The translations under genes and the position numbers were made by a program. This document shows, piece by piece, positions 57,338 to 64,000 of a stretch of DNA of 64,000 bases (its first letter is position 1; each line of letters starts with the position of its first letter). The stretch comes from Martinezella multihospitum (lineage in GTDB: Bacteria > Pseudomonadota > Alphaproteobacteria > Rhizobiales > Rhizobiaceae): NCBI RefSeq assembly GCF_900094585.1, contig NZ_FMAG01000014.1, forward strand, positions 1 through 64,000, written 5' to 3'. Below the pieces are notes generated by a model that was given only the letters and a program-made list of their open reading frames with translations, did not search any database and had not been told where the DNA came from.

Positions 57338-57516
57338 CGGAGTGAGAAAGCTTTGGATGCCGAAAACCTGGAGCCTCAATGTTCGTTCGATTTTCCCGGG
57401 CATTGTCCGTTACGCGAAATGGGTGCGGTGCTCGTCCGTAAGGGTTTCCATGGTCTTTTCCTTCCCGTTGGCTCGTTCCAGCTCGGAGCGGCAGATTCAC
57501 GTAACTGATGATTTGA

Positions 57517-58422
57517 CTATTCGCCGTCAGCGTCAACGAGCCCGATTTTCTTCGCTCGATCGAGGAGGTTTTTGACGGAGGAGGGGGACCATTTTATGCC
57601 GCCGCGGGGCGTGCGTTCGTGAAGGCGCTCAAGTTGATTGGCGATTTCCCGAACGGTTATTTCAGTGTTGGACGAATACATACCCGCGATGAGGGTCATC
57701 AGCCGGTCTTCGGGCGGGCGAGGGGGAGACTTCTTGAGCAACGCCGGATCAGCAAGGTGCTCGACAACCAGCCACTTCACCGCCCGCTGGAGCCGTTTGG
57801 GTGTCCAGTCGATACCGCGCTGCTTCAGGACGCGAGCAATTTCGTCCCAGGTATGGTCTGGACGCATTCGGCGAACTGTCGGGAGCCACTTTTGGGCTTC
57901 GAGCTGGATGCGCTCTCCATATGCGGATTTCTGTGCAGCGGTCATCTTGACGAGCATTTCCGGGCGGCGCTCACGAATGCCAGGATTGCCCGGTAGCTTG
58001 CCCTTGGATTTAGCCGCCTTGATGCCCGCTTTCGTTCGTTCGGAGATCAGCGCCCGTTCGAGCTGGGCTACCGCGCCAAGGACTTGCAGCGAAAACATTC
58101 CCTGAGGCGTCGTGGTGTCGATTGGATCCCGCAGCGATCGGAAATGCGCCCCCTTTGCCGTCAGGTCCTCTATCACGGACAAGAGATGGCTGACAGAGCG
58201 CGCCAGACGGTCGAGACGGACAACGACGAGCGTCTCGCCTGCATTGATCTCGCGGATCAGCTTTGCCAGTGCCGGCCGGGTACGCGATGCACCAGAACCA
58301 TACTCCTGTACGATAGCGTCGCAGCCGGCCGAGCGCAGCTCGATTTCCTGGGCTTCCGTTGCCTGCTCCTCCGTTGAGACGCGAGCATAGCCGATCAACC
58401 TGCTTTGTTTTGATTTGTTCAT
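57517..58422 (-). CDS. Serine recombinase (resolvase/invertase family)
   Basis: 301 residues. The resolvase catalytic domain shows GYARVSTEEQATEAQEIELR with catalytic Ser, VVRLDRLARSVSHLLSVIED and AVAQLERALISERTKAGIKA. The C-terminal 120 residues (GIDWTPKRLQRAVKWLVVEH ...) are longer than in Tn3 resolvases and include two helix-turn-helix-like parts. It may resolve plasmid multimers or catalyse inversion. Located downstream of repC, convergent. No res/dif site was identified. Confidence 0.88.
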   Translation of the reverse strand: MNKSKQSRLIGYARVSTEEQATEAQEIELRSAGCDAIVQEYGSGASRTRPALAKLIREINAGETLVVVRLDRLARSVSHLLSVIEDLTAKGAHFRSLRDPIDTTTPQGMFSLQVLGAVAQLERALISERTKAGIKAAKSKGKLPGNPGIRERRPEMLVKMTAAQKSAYGERIQLEAQKWLPTVRRMRPDHTWDEIARVLKQRGIDWTPKRLQRAVKWLVVEHLADPALLKKSPPRPPEDRLMTLIAGMYSSNTEITVREIANQLERLHERTPRGGIKWSPSSVKNLLDRAKKIGLVDADGE

Positions 58423-58604
58423 GCAAACGGCCCTGCAATTTTTCGCCAGGATGACATGTCGATGCTGGCGACATGAAGCAGAATCATGTCGATAAAATCG
58501 TCAAATATCGACATATTCTTCAACCGAAAGAGATTTATCTGTTATGCGCACCGATCCAATGCGCCAGGGCCTACTTGCGGACAAGCGAGGTGACTTGGGT
58601 GCGC

Positions 58605-59009
58605 TCACTGTGTCCAATCTTCTACGCGCAGGCCCTCGATCCCCTCAAATTCTTTGATATTGTTTGTAATAACCGTGAGTTCACGAGCCTTGGCCTGTCC
58701 GGCGATCAATAGGTCATAGGGACCGATCGGCGTGCCCTTGGCGTTAAGGGTTGCCCGAATCTCTCCAGCGACGAAGGCGTCACGCTGGTCAAAATCAAGA
58801 ACCGGAAAGTCGGCGAGCAGCAGACGCAGGGTTTCGAGATTATGTTGAACCTTCGCGCTTTTGTGAGCTCCGAAGTAAAGCTCGTAGACGACGATCGAGG
58901 AGAGGGCGATACTGCCCTGTCTGCTGTCAAGGATACGCTTGACCAGTAGATCCGATCCGCGGCCAATCAATGCGATCACAGCATTGGTATCGAGAACATG
59001 CGAAATCAC
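58605..59009 (-). CDS. vapC: VapC-family PIN-domain toxin
   Basis: 134 residues with the PIN acidic residues: D7 in VLDTNAVIAL, Glu in IVVYELYFGA and Asp in IGPYDLLIAGQAK, then TNNIKEFEGIEGLRVEDW. It is a Mg-dependent ribonuclease, usually against tRNA or rRNA. The start overlaps the vapB stop (ATGA). It forms a plasmid addiction module with vapB. Confidence 0.93.
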   Translation of the reverse strand: MISHVLDTNAVIALIGRGSDLLVKRILDSRQGSIALSSIVVYELYFGAHKSAKVQHNLETLRLLLADFPVLDFDQRDAFVAGEIRATLNAKGTPIGPYDLLIAGQAKARELTVITNNIKEFEGIEGLRVEDWTQ

Positions 59010-59266
59010 GAAAACACCGCGTCAAGGTCCGGCCGATCTTGTTGCTCAGGCTCTTGGCGGCCGTCCGCCATGAAATCGTCACTTAAGCCGCGGGCCAACG
59101 CCGCCTTCAGCGACATCCACGTTTCTTTGGTTTCGATATGCGGGCGAAGGATCAATGCATCGCCTTCCTGCGTGATTTCCACGCGCTCGACATTGAAGCG
59201 GAATTCTTTCGGCAGGCGAACGGCCTGCGAATTGCCGGCCTGAAAAACTCGGGTGAGATGAGGCAT
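59006..59266 (-). CDS. vapB: VapB-family antitoxin
   Basis: 86 residues from ATG 59266 (GGAGGAAGC upstream). MPHLTRVFQAGNSQAVRLPK is the AbrB/SpoVT swapped-hairpin DNA-binding domain (F-x-x-G-N-S-Q-A-V-R-L-P), followed by an acidic tail that binds VapC. Represses its own operon. Confidence 0.92.
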   Translation of the reverse strand: MPHLTRVFQAGNSQAVRLPKEFRFNVERVEITQEGDALILRPHIETKETWMSLKAALARGLSDDFMADGRQEPEQQDRPDLDAVFS

Positions 59267-59281
59267 AGTTGCTTCCTCCAA

Positions 59282-59303
59282 GTATACACACGAATGTATA
59301 TAC
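59282..59303. promoter_or_regulatory. Operator-like imperfect palindrome before vapBC
   Basis: GTATACA-CACGAA-TGTATATAC, an imperfect dyad overlapping the expected vapBC promoter, 16 bases upstream of the vapB start. Fits autoregulation by VapB. Confidence 0.45.
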
Positions 59304-59311
59304 AGAGCCAT

Positions 59312-59812
59312 TGCGTTGGCTTCAAGATGAGAACATGAAGATTTGTGGGCAGCGAAGCGCGTGAATAGGCTGGTTACAACCAGGGTCTGCTATTTTAGCG
59401 GCTTACTCGCTGATTTTTTAACTTACACAGAAGGCCGTGGAACGCGATTTTGGGTCTTGGATGACTTGTGCGTCGTCAGAACACCAATGCGTCCGTATGG
59501 CCCTTTACGGAGGAAAGGGCGGATGTGCGTGATTTTTTGGGGAAACCGTCTTCCGAGAGCCATCGATATTCGGAATTTGAGCAGCTGGTAAGAGGTTTGT
59601 TCAAATGCACAAGACGAAGATAAACGATCCTTTGTAGGCGTTTCTAGAGGCATCTTCTCATAGTCACATTGCCCATAGATGCCTCAAATCAAGAGTTTTC
59701 TGCCGAGGGAGGCTCTTTGATAGTGGCCTTTGCTCAATCAGGTGGCCGGAAAATTGCGTAAGCCGTACAGCGATAATTGAGGCGATGGCGGAGTTCTGAC
59801 AATTTATCTGTC
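59312..59812. other. Intergenic region without a recognisable gene
   Basis: About 500 bases between vapBC and the Nudix gene. Overlapping frames of 75-82 codons exist on both strands, but neither has a ribosome-binding site or a familiar sequence. Confidence 0.4.
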
Positions 59813-60325
59813 ATGAAATCAAAGAAGCACGGCAGAAAGCCTGACACACCGCAGTCAAAGCATTTGTTGCAACAGCTTGCTCGGACTCCTGACAAGCTGT
59901 CCCAAAAGGCGTTTTACAACCAGTATGGCGCTCTGTGCTTTCGCCGCAAGAATGGCGGCAGCGAGATCGAAGTCCTTGTGATCACCTCGCGCGACAGCGG
60001 GCGGTGGATCGTTCCGAAGGGGTGGCCGATGAGAGGCAAAGAGCCTCACGAAGCGGCAGCGACAGAAGCATGGGAGGAGGCCGGCGTTCGGGGCAGGGTG
60101 AGAAAGATGCCGATCGGGCGCTATACCTACATGAAAAATCTCGAGGGTGGCGAAGTCGTCCCATGCGTGGTCGAAATGTTTCAGGTAGAGGTTCGAGAGA
60201 TCGAAACCCAGTTCAAGGAACGGGGGCAGCGTATACTTGAATGGGTTAGTCCTGATGAGGCGGCTCGGCGCGTGGGCGAGATCGAGCTGAAATCCTTGCT
60301 CGTCAATTTCAAGCCTTGGGAATAG
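59813..60325 (+). CDS. Nudix hydrolase
   Basis: 170 residues from ATG 59813. RWIVPKGWPMRGKEPHEAAA followed by TEAWEEAGVRG is a Nudix box of the diphosphoinositol-polyphosphate or diadenosine-polyphosphate hydrolase type (PKGWPxxGK...A-x-E-A-x-E-E-A-G-V), with Thr in place of the usual Arg before EAWEEAG. It would hydrolyse a nucleoside diphosphate linked to another group. Stand-alone gene, followed at 140 bases by a HAD gene on the same strand. Confidence 0.88.
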   Translation: MKSKKHGRKPDTPQSKHLLQQLARTPDKLSQKAFYNQYGALCFRRKNGGSEIEVLVITSRDSGRWIVPKGWPMRGKEPHEAAATEAWEEAGVRGRVRKMPIGRYTYMKNLEGGEVVPCVVEMFQVEVREIETQFKERGQRILEWVSPDEAARRVGEIELKSLLVNFKPWE

Positions 60326-60465
60326 AAAGATGCGAGTGAAAATTCGAGATTCGCGCTGAGGTGGTGTCTACCGGGTTCGTGCGCCGCCGATCGCCGATCT
60401 CACTTTGATCCGGGCGGCGACCCTTGGGGGCATTCTCGATCTAAGAGGACGGAAACTCAGAGGAA

Positions 60466-61107
60466 ATGATGTTGCGATCAGTGCTTTTTGATGTCGATGG
60501 CGTCCTCATTCATGGCTACACAGAGCAGTTGCATCGCCGCAGGCGCTGGGATAAGCATTTGCTGGCTGATCTTGGCATCGACTCCACCGCATTCACCGAA
60601 CTCTTCATCAAGCAGGTGTTTGAAAAGGAAGTTCTGACCGGTCGGAAGGCGCTGATTTCAGCTCTCGAAGAAACCCTTCCGCGCTTGGGTTTCCACGGCT
60701 CGCCATTTGTCGTCGCAAGCTACTGGCTCAATCGGGACAGCAACATCAACATGCAATTGTTGGAACTTGTCCGCCGGATTCGGCGGGCAGGACTGGTCCG
60801 CCTGTATGTCGCGACTAATCAGGAACACATGCGGGCCTTCCATCTCTGGAATCGCCATGGCTTTGAAAACCTGTTCGACGACATGTTTCATGCGGCAAGG
60901 TTTGGCGAGTTGAAACCGGGTCGCGGATTTTTTGCCCGTGCTTCGGACCTTCTTGGCCCCCAGTCTGAGCCGCCACTTTTCTTCGATGACTCCGAGGCGG
61001 TGGTGGAGGCCGCTAACGCGTTCGGTTGGGAGGGGGTTCTATATCAAGATGTAAGCGACTGTGCCCGTCACCCTTGGATAGTCGAGCTGCTGTCGCAAAG
61101 CGAGTGA
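60466..61107 (+). CDS. HAD-family hydrolase
   Basis: 213 residues. VLFDVDGVLIHG (nucleophile and acid/base Asp pair near residues 9-11), YVATNQEHMRAFHLW (motif II Thr), GELKPGRGFF (motif III Lys) and PPLFFDDSEAVVEAA (motif IV DD). HAD subfamily IA phosphatase, substrate unknown. Not obviously linked to the phosphonate cluster, which has its own HAD gene. Confidence 0.85.
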   Translation: MMLRSVLFDVDGVLIHGYTEQLHRRRRWDKHLLADLGIDSTAFTELFIKQVFEKEVLTGRKALISALEETLPRLGFHGSPFVVASYWLNRDSNINMQLLELVRRIRRAGLVRLYVATNQEHMRAFHLWNRHGFENLFDDMFHAARFGELKPGRGFFARASDLLGPQSEPPLFFDDSEAVVEAANAFGWEGVLYQDVSDCARHPWIVELLSQSE

Positions 61108-61273
61108 ATATTAAAAGCTCAGTGCTCGGCTTTGAAATCTCCGTGCTAGTGACGCTCGATTAAAGCGGAAACTCTAGGCTCACATCGAAGCAAAGCTCGA
61201 GAAACCCCTCCGGCGCGTTGGTGATCCAAGTAGTACCTGCCGTAGATCCAGCTCGTATGCGATACGAGCTCTC

Positions 61274-61960
61274 TCATGCTGCTTCCACGAGCCCACGAAA
61301 CACTGCGTTGCCTGGATGGTGCGCGTCAGCGAATAACTCCTGGTGCCATTGCAGGCCAATCGCGAACGAGTTGGAAACGACTTCGACGGCCTCGATGATA
61401 CCATCTTCAGCGTAGGCGCTTGCAAGAACGGCTGGTGATAATTGCGCAACCGCTTCACGATGATAGGAGTTCACCTCGATACGACGCTCACCAATGATCG
61501 TTGCCAGGCGGGATTCCGGGACGATCTCAACCGGATGAAGGTGATCTCGTTTGTCGTGTTCATTGGCATTCGGAAAGGACGCGCGTAGATCGGGCGTGAG
61601 CAGACAGCCGTTCAGGCAAGCGAGCATCTGCATGCCAGCACATATGCCGAGGATCGGTTTGTCCCTCTCGAGAAAGCCCTCGATGATTGCCCTTTCGACT
61701 TCGAGACGTTCCGATGGCGGGGCTTTGGACATCTCACCGGCGATGTACCAATCATCGGGATAAGCAAACCGGCCACCGACGCAGACCAGGCCATCGAACT
61801 CGTTCAAAACGATGTCGACGATCTCAGGAAGATATGGAATGCCAAAGGGAAGACCTCCCGCTTTGCTCACTCCGCGGAAATAGCCCTTTGCCGCTTCGTA
61901 ACGGGTTCCGCCCGTGCTGGTGTTCTCATCGAGGATGATGGCGATGCGGGGCTGGTGCAT
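61274..61960 (-). CDS. Class I glutamine-amidotransferase-like hydrolase (PuuD type)
   Basis: 228 residues from ATG 61960; the frame extends to 62017. KPILGICAGMQMLACLNGCL carries the nucleophilic Cys, and AIGLQWHQELFADAHHP the His-x-Glu pair, giving the peptidase C26 Cys-His-Glu triad. VNSYHREAVAQLSP is also family-typical. These enzymes hydrolyse gamma-glutamyl amides such as gamma-glutamyl-GABA in polyamine use. No other put/puu genes are adjacent, so the substrate is open. Confidence 0.85.
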   Translation of the reverse strand: MHQPRIAIILDENTSTGGTRYEAAKGYFRGVSKAGGLPFGIPYLPEIVDIVLNEFDGLVCVGGRFAYPDDWYIAGEMSKAPPSERLEVERAIIEGFLERDKPILGICAGMQMLACLNGCLLTPDLRASFPNANEHDKRDHLHPVEIVPESRLATIIGERRIEVNSYHREAVAQLSPAVLASAYAEDGIIEAVEVVSNSFAIGLQWHQELFADAHHPGNAVFRGLVEAA

Positions 61961-62037
61961 GGGATCGGGTTCTGCCTTAGTCGTTTTGATACTGTTTTTG
62001 AGCACGCTTCGGATCAAGACAGCATAGTTGCCGATTC

Positions 62038-62574
62038 ATGGCGCGATTGACGAGCGATATCGACATGAAAATTGACATTCGTCCGGTGGATCTTGAAATT
62101 CGAGCGCACTTCTCGGAGATTTTGGAGGAGGCCAGTGCGTGGCAAAAGGCGCGTGGGTCGGAGGGCTGGAATTATCCCTTCGATGACGCGTGGATGCTGC
62201 CTCGGATCGAGCGCCGCGAGTTGTTCCTTGCCTATATGGGCGGCCAACCGGTCGCCGCGTTTCGAATCCTGTTAGAGGATCGTCCGTATTGGGGTGAGAA
62301 AGAAACCGGCGACAGCATCTATCTGCACACCTTCGCGGTTTGCCGGAACAAGGCCGGAAATGGAATTGGCAAAACCGTCATCGAAAAAATTGCCGGCATG
62401 GGACGAGAACGCGGCTTAGCGAATATCAGACTGGATTGCTCACTCTCCAGCTCAAAGCTAATTGCCTATTACGAGAAGAACGGCTTTGCTTCCGTCGGAA
62501 CCACGTTCATGAACGGGAAAATGATGAACCTGATGGAGCGTCCGCTACAGGGCAACCTTCCGAGCGGCTTGTAG
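62038..62574 (+). CDS. GNAT-family N-acetyltransferase
   Basis: 178 residues (ATG 62065 possible). YLHTFAVCRNKAGNGIGKTV then IEKIAGMGRERGLANIRLDC contains the acetyl-CoA loop (R/Q-x-x-G-x-G/A: RNKAGNGIGK), and LIAYYEKNGFASVGTTFMNG the C-terminal motif. It resembles GNAT proteins encoded next to regulators or amino-acid metabolic genes. Substrate unknown. Divergent from the PuuD-like gene. Confidence 0.82.
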   Translation: MARLTSDIDMKIDIRPVDLEIRAHFSEILEEASAWQKARGSEGWNYPFDDAWMLPRIERRELFLAYMGGQPVAAFRILLEDRPYWGEKETGDSIYLHTFAVCRNKAGNGIGKTVIEKIAGMGRERGLANIRLDCSLSSSKLIAYYEKNGFASVGTTFMNGKMMNLMERPLQGNLPSGL

Positions 62575-62592
62575 CAGGGACCAGGTCGCTCA

Positions 62593-63393
62593 TTAATGGA
62601 TAAATTTGAAGAAGCGCTCGATGCGTATTGCCGATGGCCATTCCCAGAATTTCAGCGCCGAGGTGCTTGTATCGCTTGGATCGGAGCCTATCGAGAAAAA
62701 TATAGCCTGAGCCTTGCCAACGAAATTCTCAAACGGCACAGGCCCGATGATGCGGGAATCGTCGGAATTGTCCCGGTTATCGCCCATCATGAAATATTGA
62801 CCCGGGGGAACGACGAATTCCGGTGTATTGTCATATTCACCTGTGTCGCCATCAACCTCGATCACGAGGTGTCTGACGCCATTTGGCAGCGTCTCGACAT
62901 AACGTGGCGCTGCAAAAATTCGGCCCGATCCATCTTTAACCGGGAATGTGCCGTCAGCTTCGCGCGGCACGATGACGCCATTGATGAACAGGCGCCCGCT
63001 TCTCATCTGAATGTGATCCCCCGGGAGACCGATCACTCGCTTGATGAAATCGGTGGAATGGTCGGACGGCAGCTTGAATACAGCAACATCGCCTCGGTTG
63101 GGTGTGGCGGCCCAGAAGCGTCCGGCCGGCAGGAAATCAGAGATAAAGGGCACGGAAAAGCGTGACCAGCCGTAGCTGAATTTCGACACCATCACGTAGT
63201 CACCAACAAATAGTGTAGGGATCAGCGAACCGGATGGGATGGTGAAGGGCTGGAACAAAACGCTGCGGATAATGAGCGCGATCATCAGGGACTGCAAGAT
63301 AATCTTGATCGATTCACCAACGCTCCAGTCTCTTGAGGACTTCTTGCCGGAGCCGGTGTTTGACCGGTCACTGCGTCGGTTTGATGTGATCAT
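62593..63393 (-). CDS. lepB: Signal peptidase I
   Basis: 266 residues from ATG 63393. One membrane segment (IILQSLMIALIIRSVLFQPF), then PSGSLIPTLFVGDYVMVSKF with catalytic Ser56, and TDFIKRVIGLPGD with general base Lys118, then MGDNRDNSDDSR, the third conserved box. The residue after Ser is Leu in place of the usual Met. A plasmid copy in addition to the chromosomal lepB is plausible; it is a type I signal peptidase, distinct from TraF. Confidence 0.93.
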   Translation of the reverse strand: MITSNRRSDRSNTGSGKKSSRDWSVGESIKIILQSLMIALIIRSVLFQPFTIPSGSLIPTLFVGDYVMVSKFSYGWSRFSVPFISDFLPAGRFWAATPNRGDVAVFKLPSDHSTDFIKRVIGLPGDHIQMRSGRLFINGVIVPREADGTFPVKDGSGRIFAAPRYVETLPNGVRHLVIEVDGDTGEYDNTPEFVVPPGQYFMMGDNRDNSDDSRIIGPVPFENFVGKAQAIFFSIGSDPSDTSTSALKFWEWPSAIRIERFFKFIH

Positions 63394-63542
63394 CGGTCTT
63401 CGTTCCTTCTCTGCCGCCTCGAAATGTTCGGCAAGAGCAGGATGCGTGTCCAAGAAAAGTGCCGCAAATCCAAAAAAAGTGTATCTAGCGGGCTGCATGT
63501 TCTGTCGCTAGATTCTCGAGATCGCCAGTCTAGGAGCCTACC

Positions 63543-63995
63543 GTGACACCGATGCAGGGCTTGGGCAGATTTTCCGATGCGTGGTCCAAGATCGCCACCG
63601 AATTGCTCCGTGAAAATCCATGGGACTTCACGAAAAAGGCTGGCCCCTCAGGGCCAAGCCGCGTGATCGGCGATATTGAGGTTGGTGCCACCTTCGCAGG
63701 ACTGGCTTTCATCGCGGCAGAGCAACTAGATGGGCGCATCGACCGCACTGAAATCTGGAAGGAATGGGCGGAAGCTGAGCTGGAGGCTCATGGCTTATCT
63801 CTGCAAGAACTGAAACGTCTGGACAAGGAGAAGGGCCTTACCACTCACAACAACACGGCGAAGCGCATTAAAAAGGAGCTCGACGTTGCCTTGGAAGCGT
63901 TCGTACACTTCGGGCTCTTCGAGAAGGGACCCCACAATACCTACGTTCTCACGGTTTCCGGCCGTGCTCGTCTAGCAGAACTCAACAAGGACTGA
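63543..63995 (+). CDS. Hypothetical protein, winged-helix-like
   Basis: 150 residues from GTG 63543 (ATG 63552 is the alternative). MTPMQGLGRFSDAWSKIATE, then LTTHNNTAKRIKKELDVALE and AFVHFGLFEKGPHNTYVLTV-SGRARL. The end resembles a winged-helix wing (F-x-x-G-P-x-x-T-Y-x-L-T-x-x-G-R), but no family is certain. It is divergent from lepB. Complete within the window. Confidence 0.55.
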   Translation: MTPMQGLGRFSDAWSKIATELLRENPWDFTKKAGPSGPSRVIGDIEVGATFAGLAFIAAEQLDGRIDRTEIWKEWAEAELEAHGLSLQELKRLDKEKGLTTHNNTAKRIKKELDVALEAFVHFGLFEKGPHNTYVLTVSGRARLAELNKD

Positions 63996-64000
63996 AGGAG

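Noticed and set aside
53208..57600. parS sites of the form GTT-N4-GC-N4-AAC in and around repABC
   Set aside because: Manual search found only near matches (for example GCT-N4-GC-N4-AAC at the end of repA); none perfect, so none annotated.
1..64000. CRISPR arrays, tRNA and rRNA genes
   Set aside because: No short regularly spaced repeats, no cloverleaf-like tRNA sequences and no rRNA segments were seen anywhere in the window.

Overview
The window looks like part of a large plasmid from a member of the Rhizobiaceae (Rhizobium, Agrobacterium or Sinorhizobium group). It carries a complete repABC replication and partition operon (53.7-57.3 kb), a complete Ti-type trbBCDEJKLFGHI mating-channel operon (43.7-53.2 kb), and a Ti-type DNA-processing set traG-traD-traC / oriT / traA-traF-traB-traH (27.6-35.9 kb). 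A TraR-TraM quorum-sensing pair (42.4-43.4 kb) and phnA, a phosphonoacetate hydrolase best known from Sinorhizobium meliloti, fit the same origin. Spot counts of single lines give about 60% GC in tra/trb and 40-53% in the 5-24 kb insert, which suggests the insert was acquired.

Layout. 0-4 kb: plasmid housekeeping genes (DUF932 protein and a large ParB-like protein), each behind a copy of the same 238-bp leader. 4.1-8.6 kb: a decayed boundary with an IS6-type element carrying a nonsense mutation, a GNAT gene, three small regulators (TetR, XRE, lone LuxR-type HTH) and transposase remnants. 8.6-24.7 kb: a phosphonate biosynthesis cluster. 25.0-26.5 kb: phnA and a broken phnY. 26.6-36 kb: WGR protein, small membrane protein and tra genes. 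36-43 kb: ParDE, small regulators, cold-shock protein, diguanylate cyclase, TraM/TraR. 43.7-57.3 kb: trb and repABC. 57.5-64 kb: serine recombinase, VapBC, Nudix hydrolase, HAD phosphatase, PuuD-like hydrolase, GNAT and signal peptidase I.

The main discovery candidate is the 8.6-24.7 kb cluster. It encodes PEP mutase (EDKVFPKMNS signature), phosphonopyruvate decarboxylase, an iron-type alcohol dehydrogenase suited to phosphonoacetaldehyde reduction, and a double-cupin enzyme of the HEPD/MpnS family. The double-cupin enzyme has the His-Gln-His (H146, Q150, H187) metal set expected of methylphosphonate synthase, not the His-Glu-His set of HEPD. Together these give a complete route PEP -> phosphonopyruvate -> phosphonoacetaldehyde -> 2-hydroxyethylphosphonate -> methylphosphonate or a related C-P cleavage product. 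Between them lie genes not expected for plain methylphosphonate: a YqcI/YcgG (GntA-like, heme N-oxygenase family) protein, a nucleoside-diphosphate-kinase-like protein with altered active-site residues, two FemAB/GNAT-fold aminoacyl-transferase-like proteins, an ATP-grasp ligase, a minimal nucleotidyltransferase, an MFS exporter, a HAD phosphatase, two metallophosphoesterases and a Rossmann-fold dehydrogenase-like protein. The inference is a peptidyl or N-oxidised phosphonate natural product that is exported and possibly protected by phosphorylation or nucleotidylation. I do not recognise the product.

The plasmid should be able to transfer itself, since oriT, relaxosome, coupling protein and mating channel are all present. 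However, traI, the acyl-homoserine-lactone synthase gene normally first in the trb operon, is absent from its usual place although traR and traM are intact. All calls rest on reading the sequence and knowledge of the families; no searches were run.
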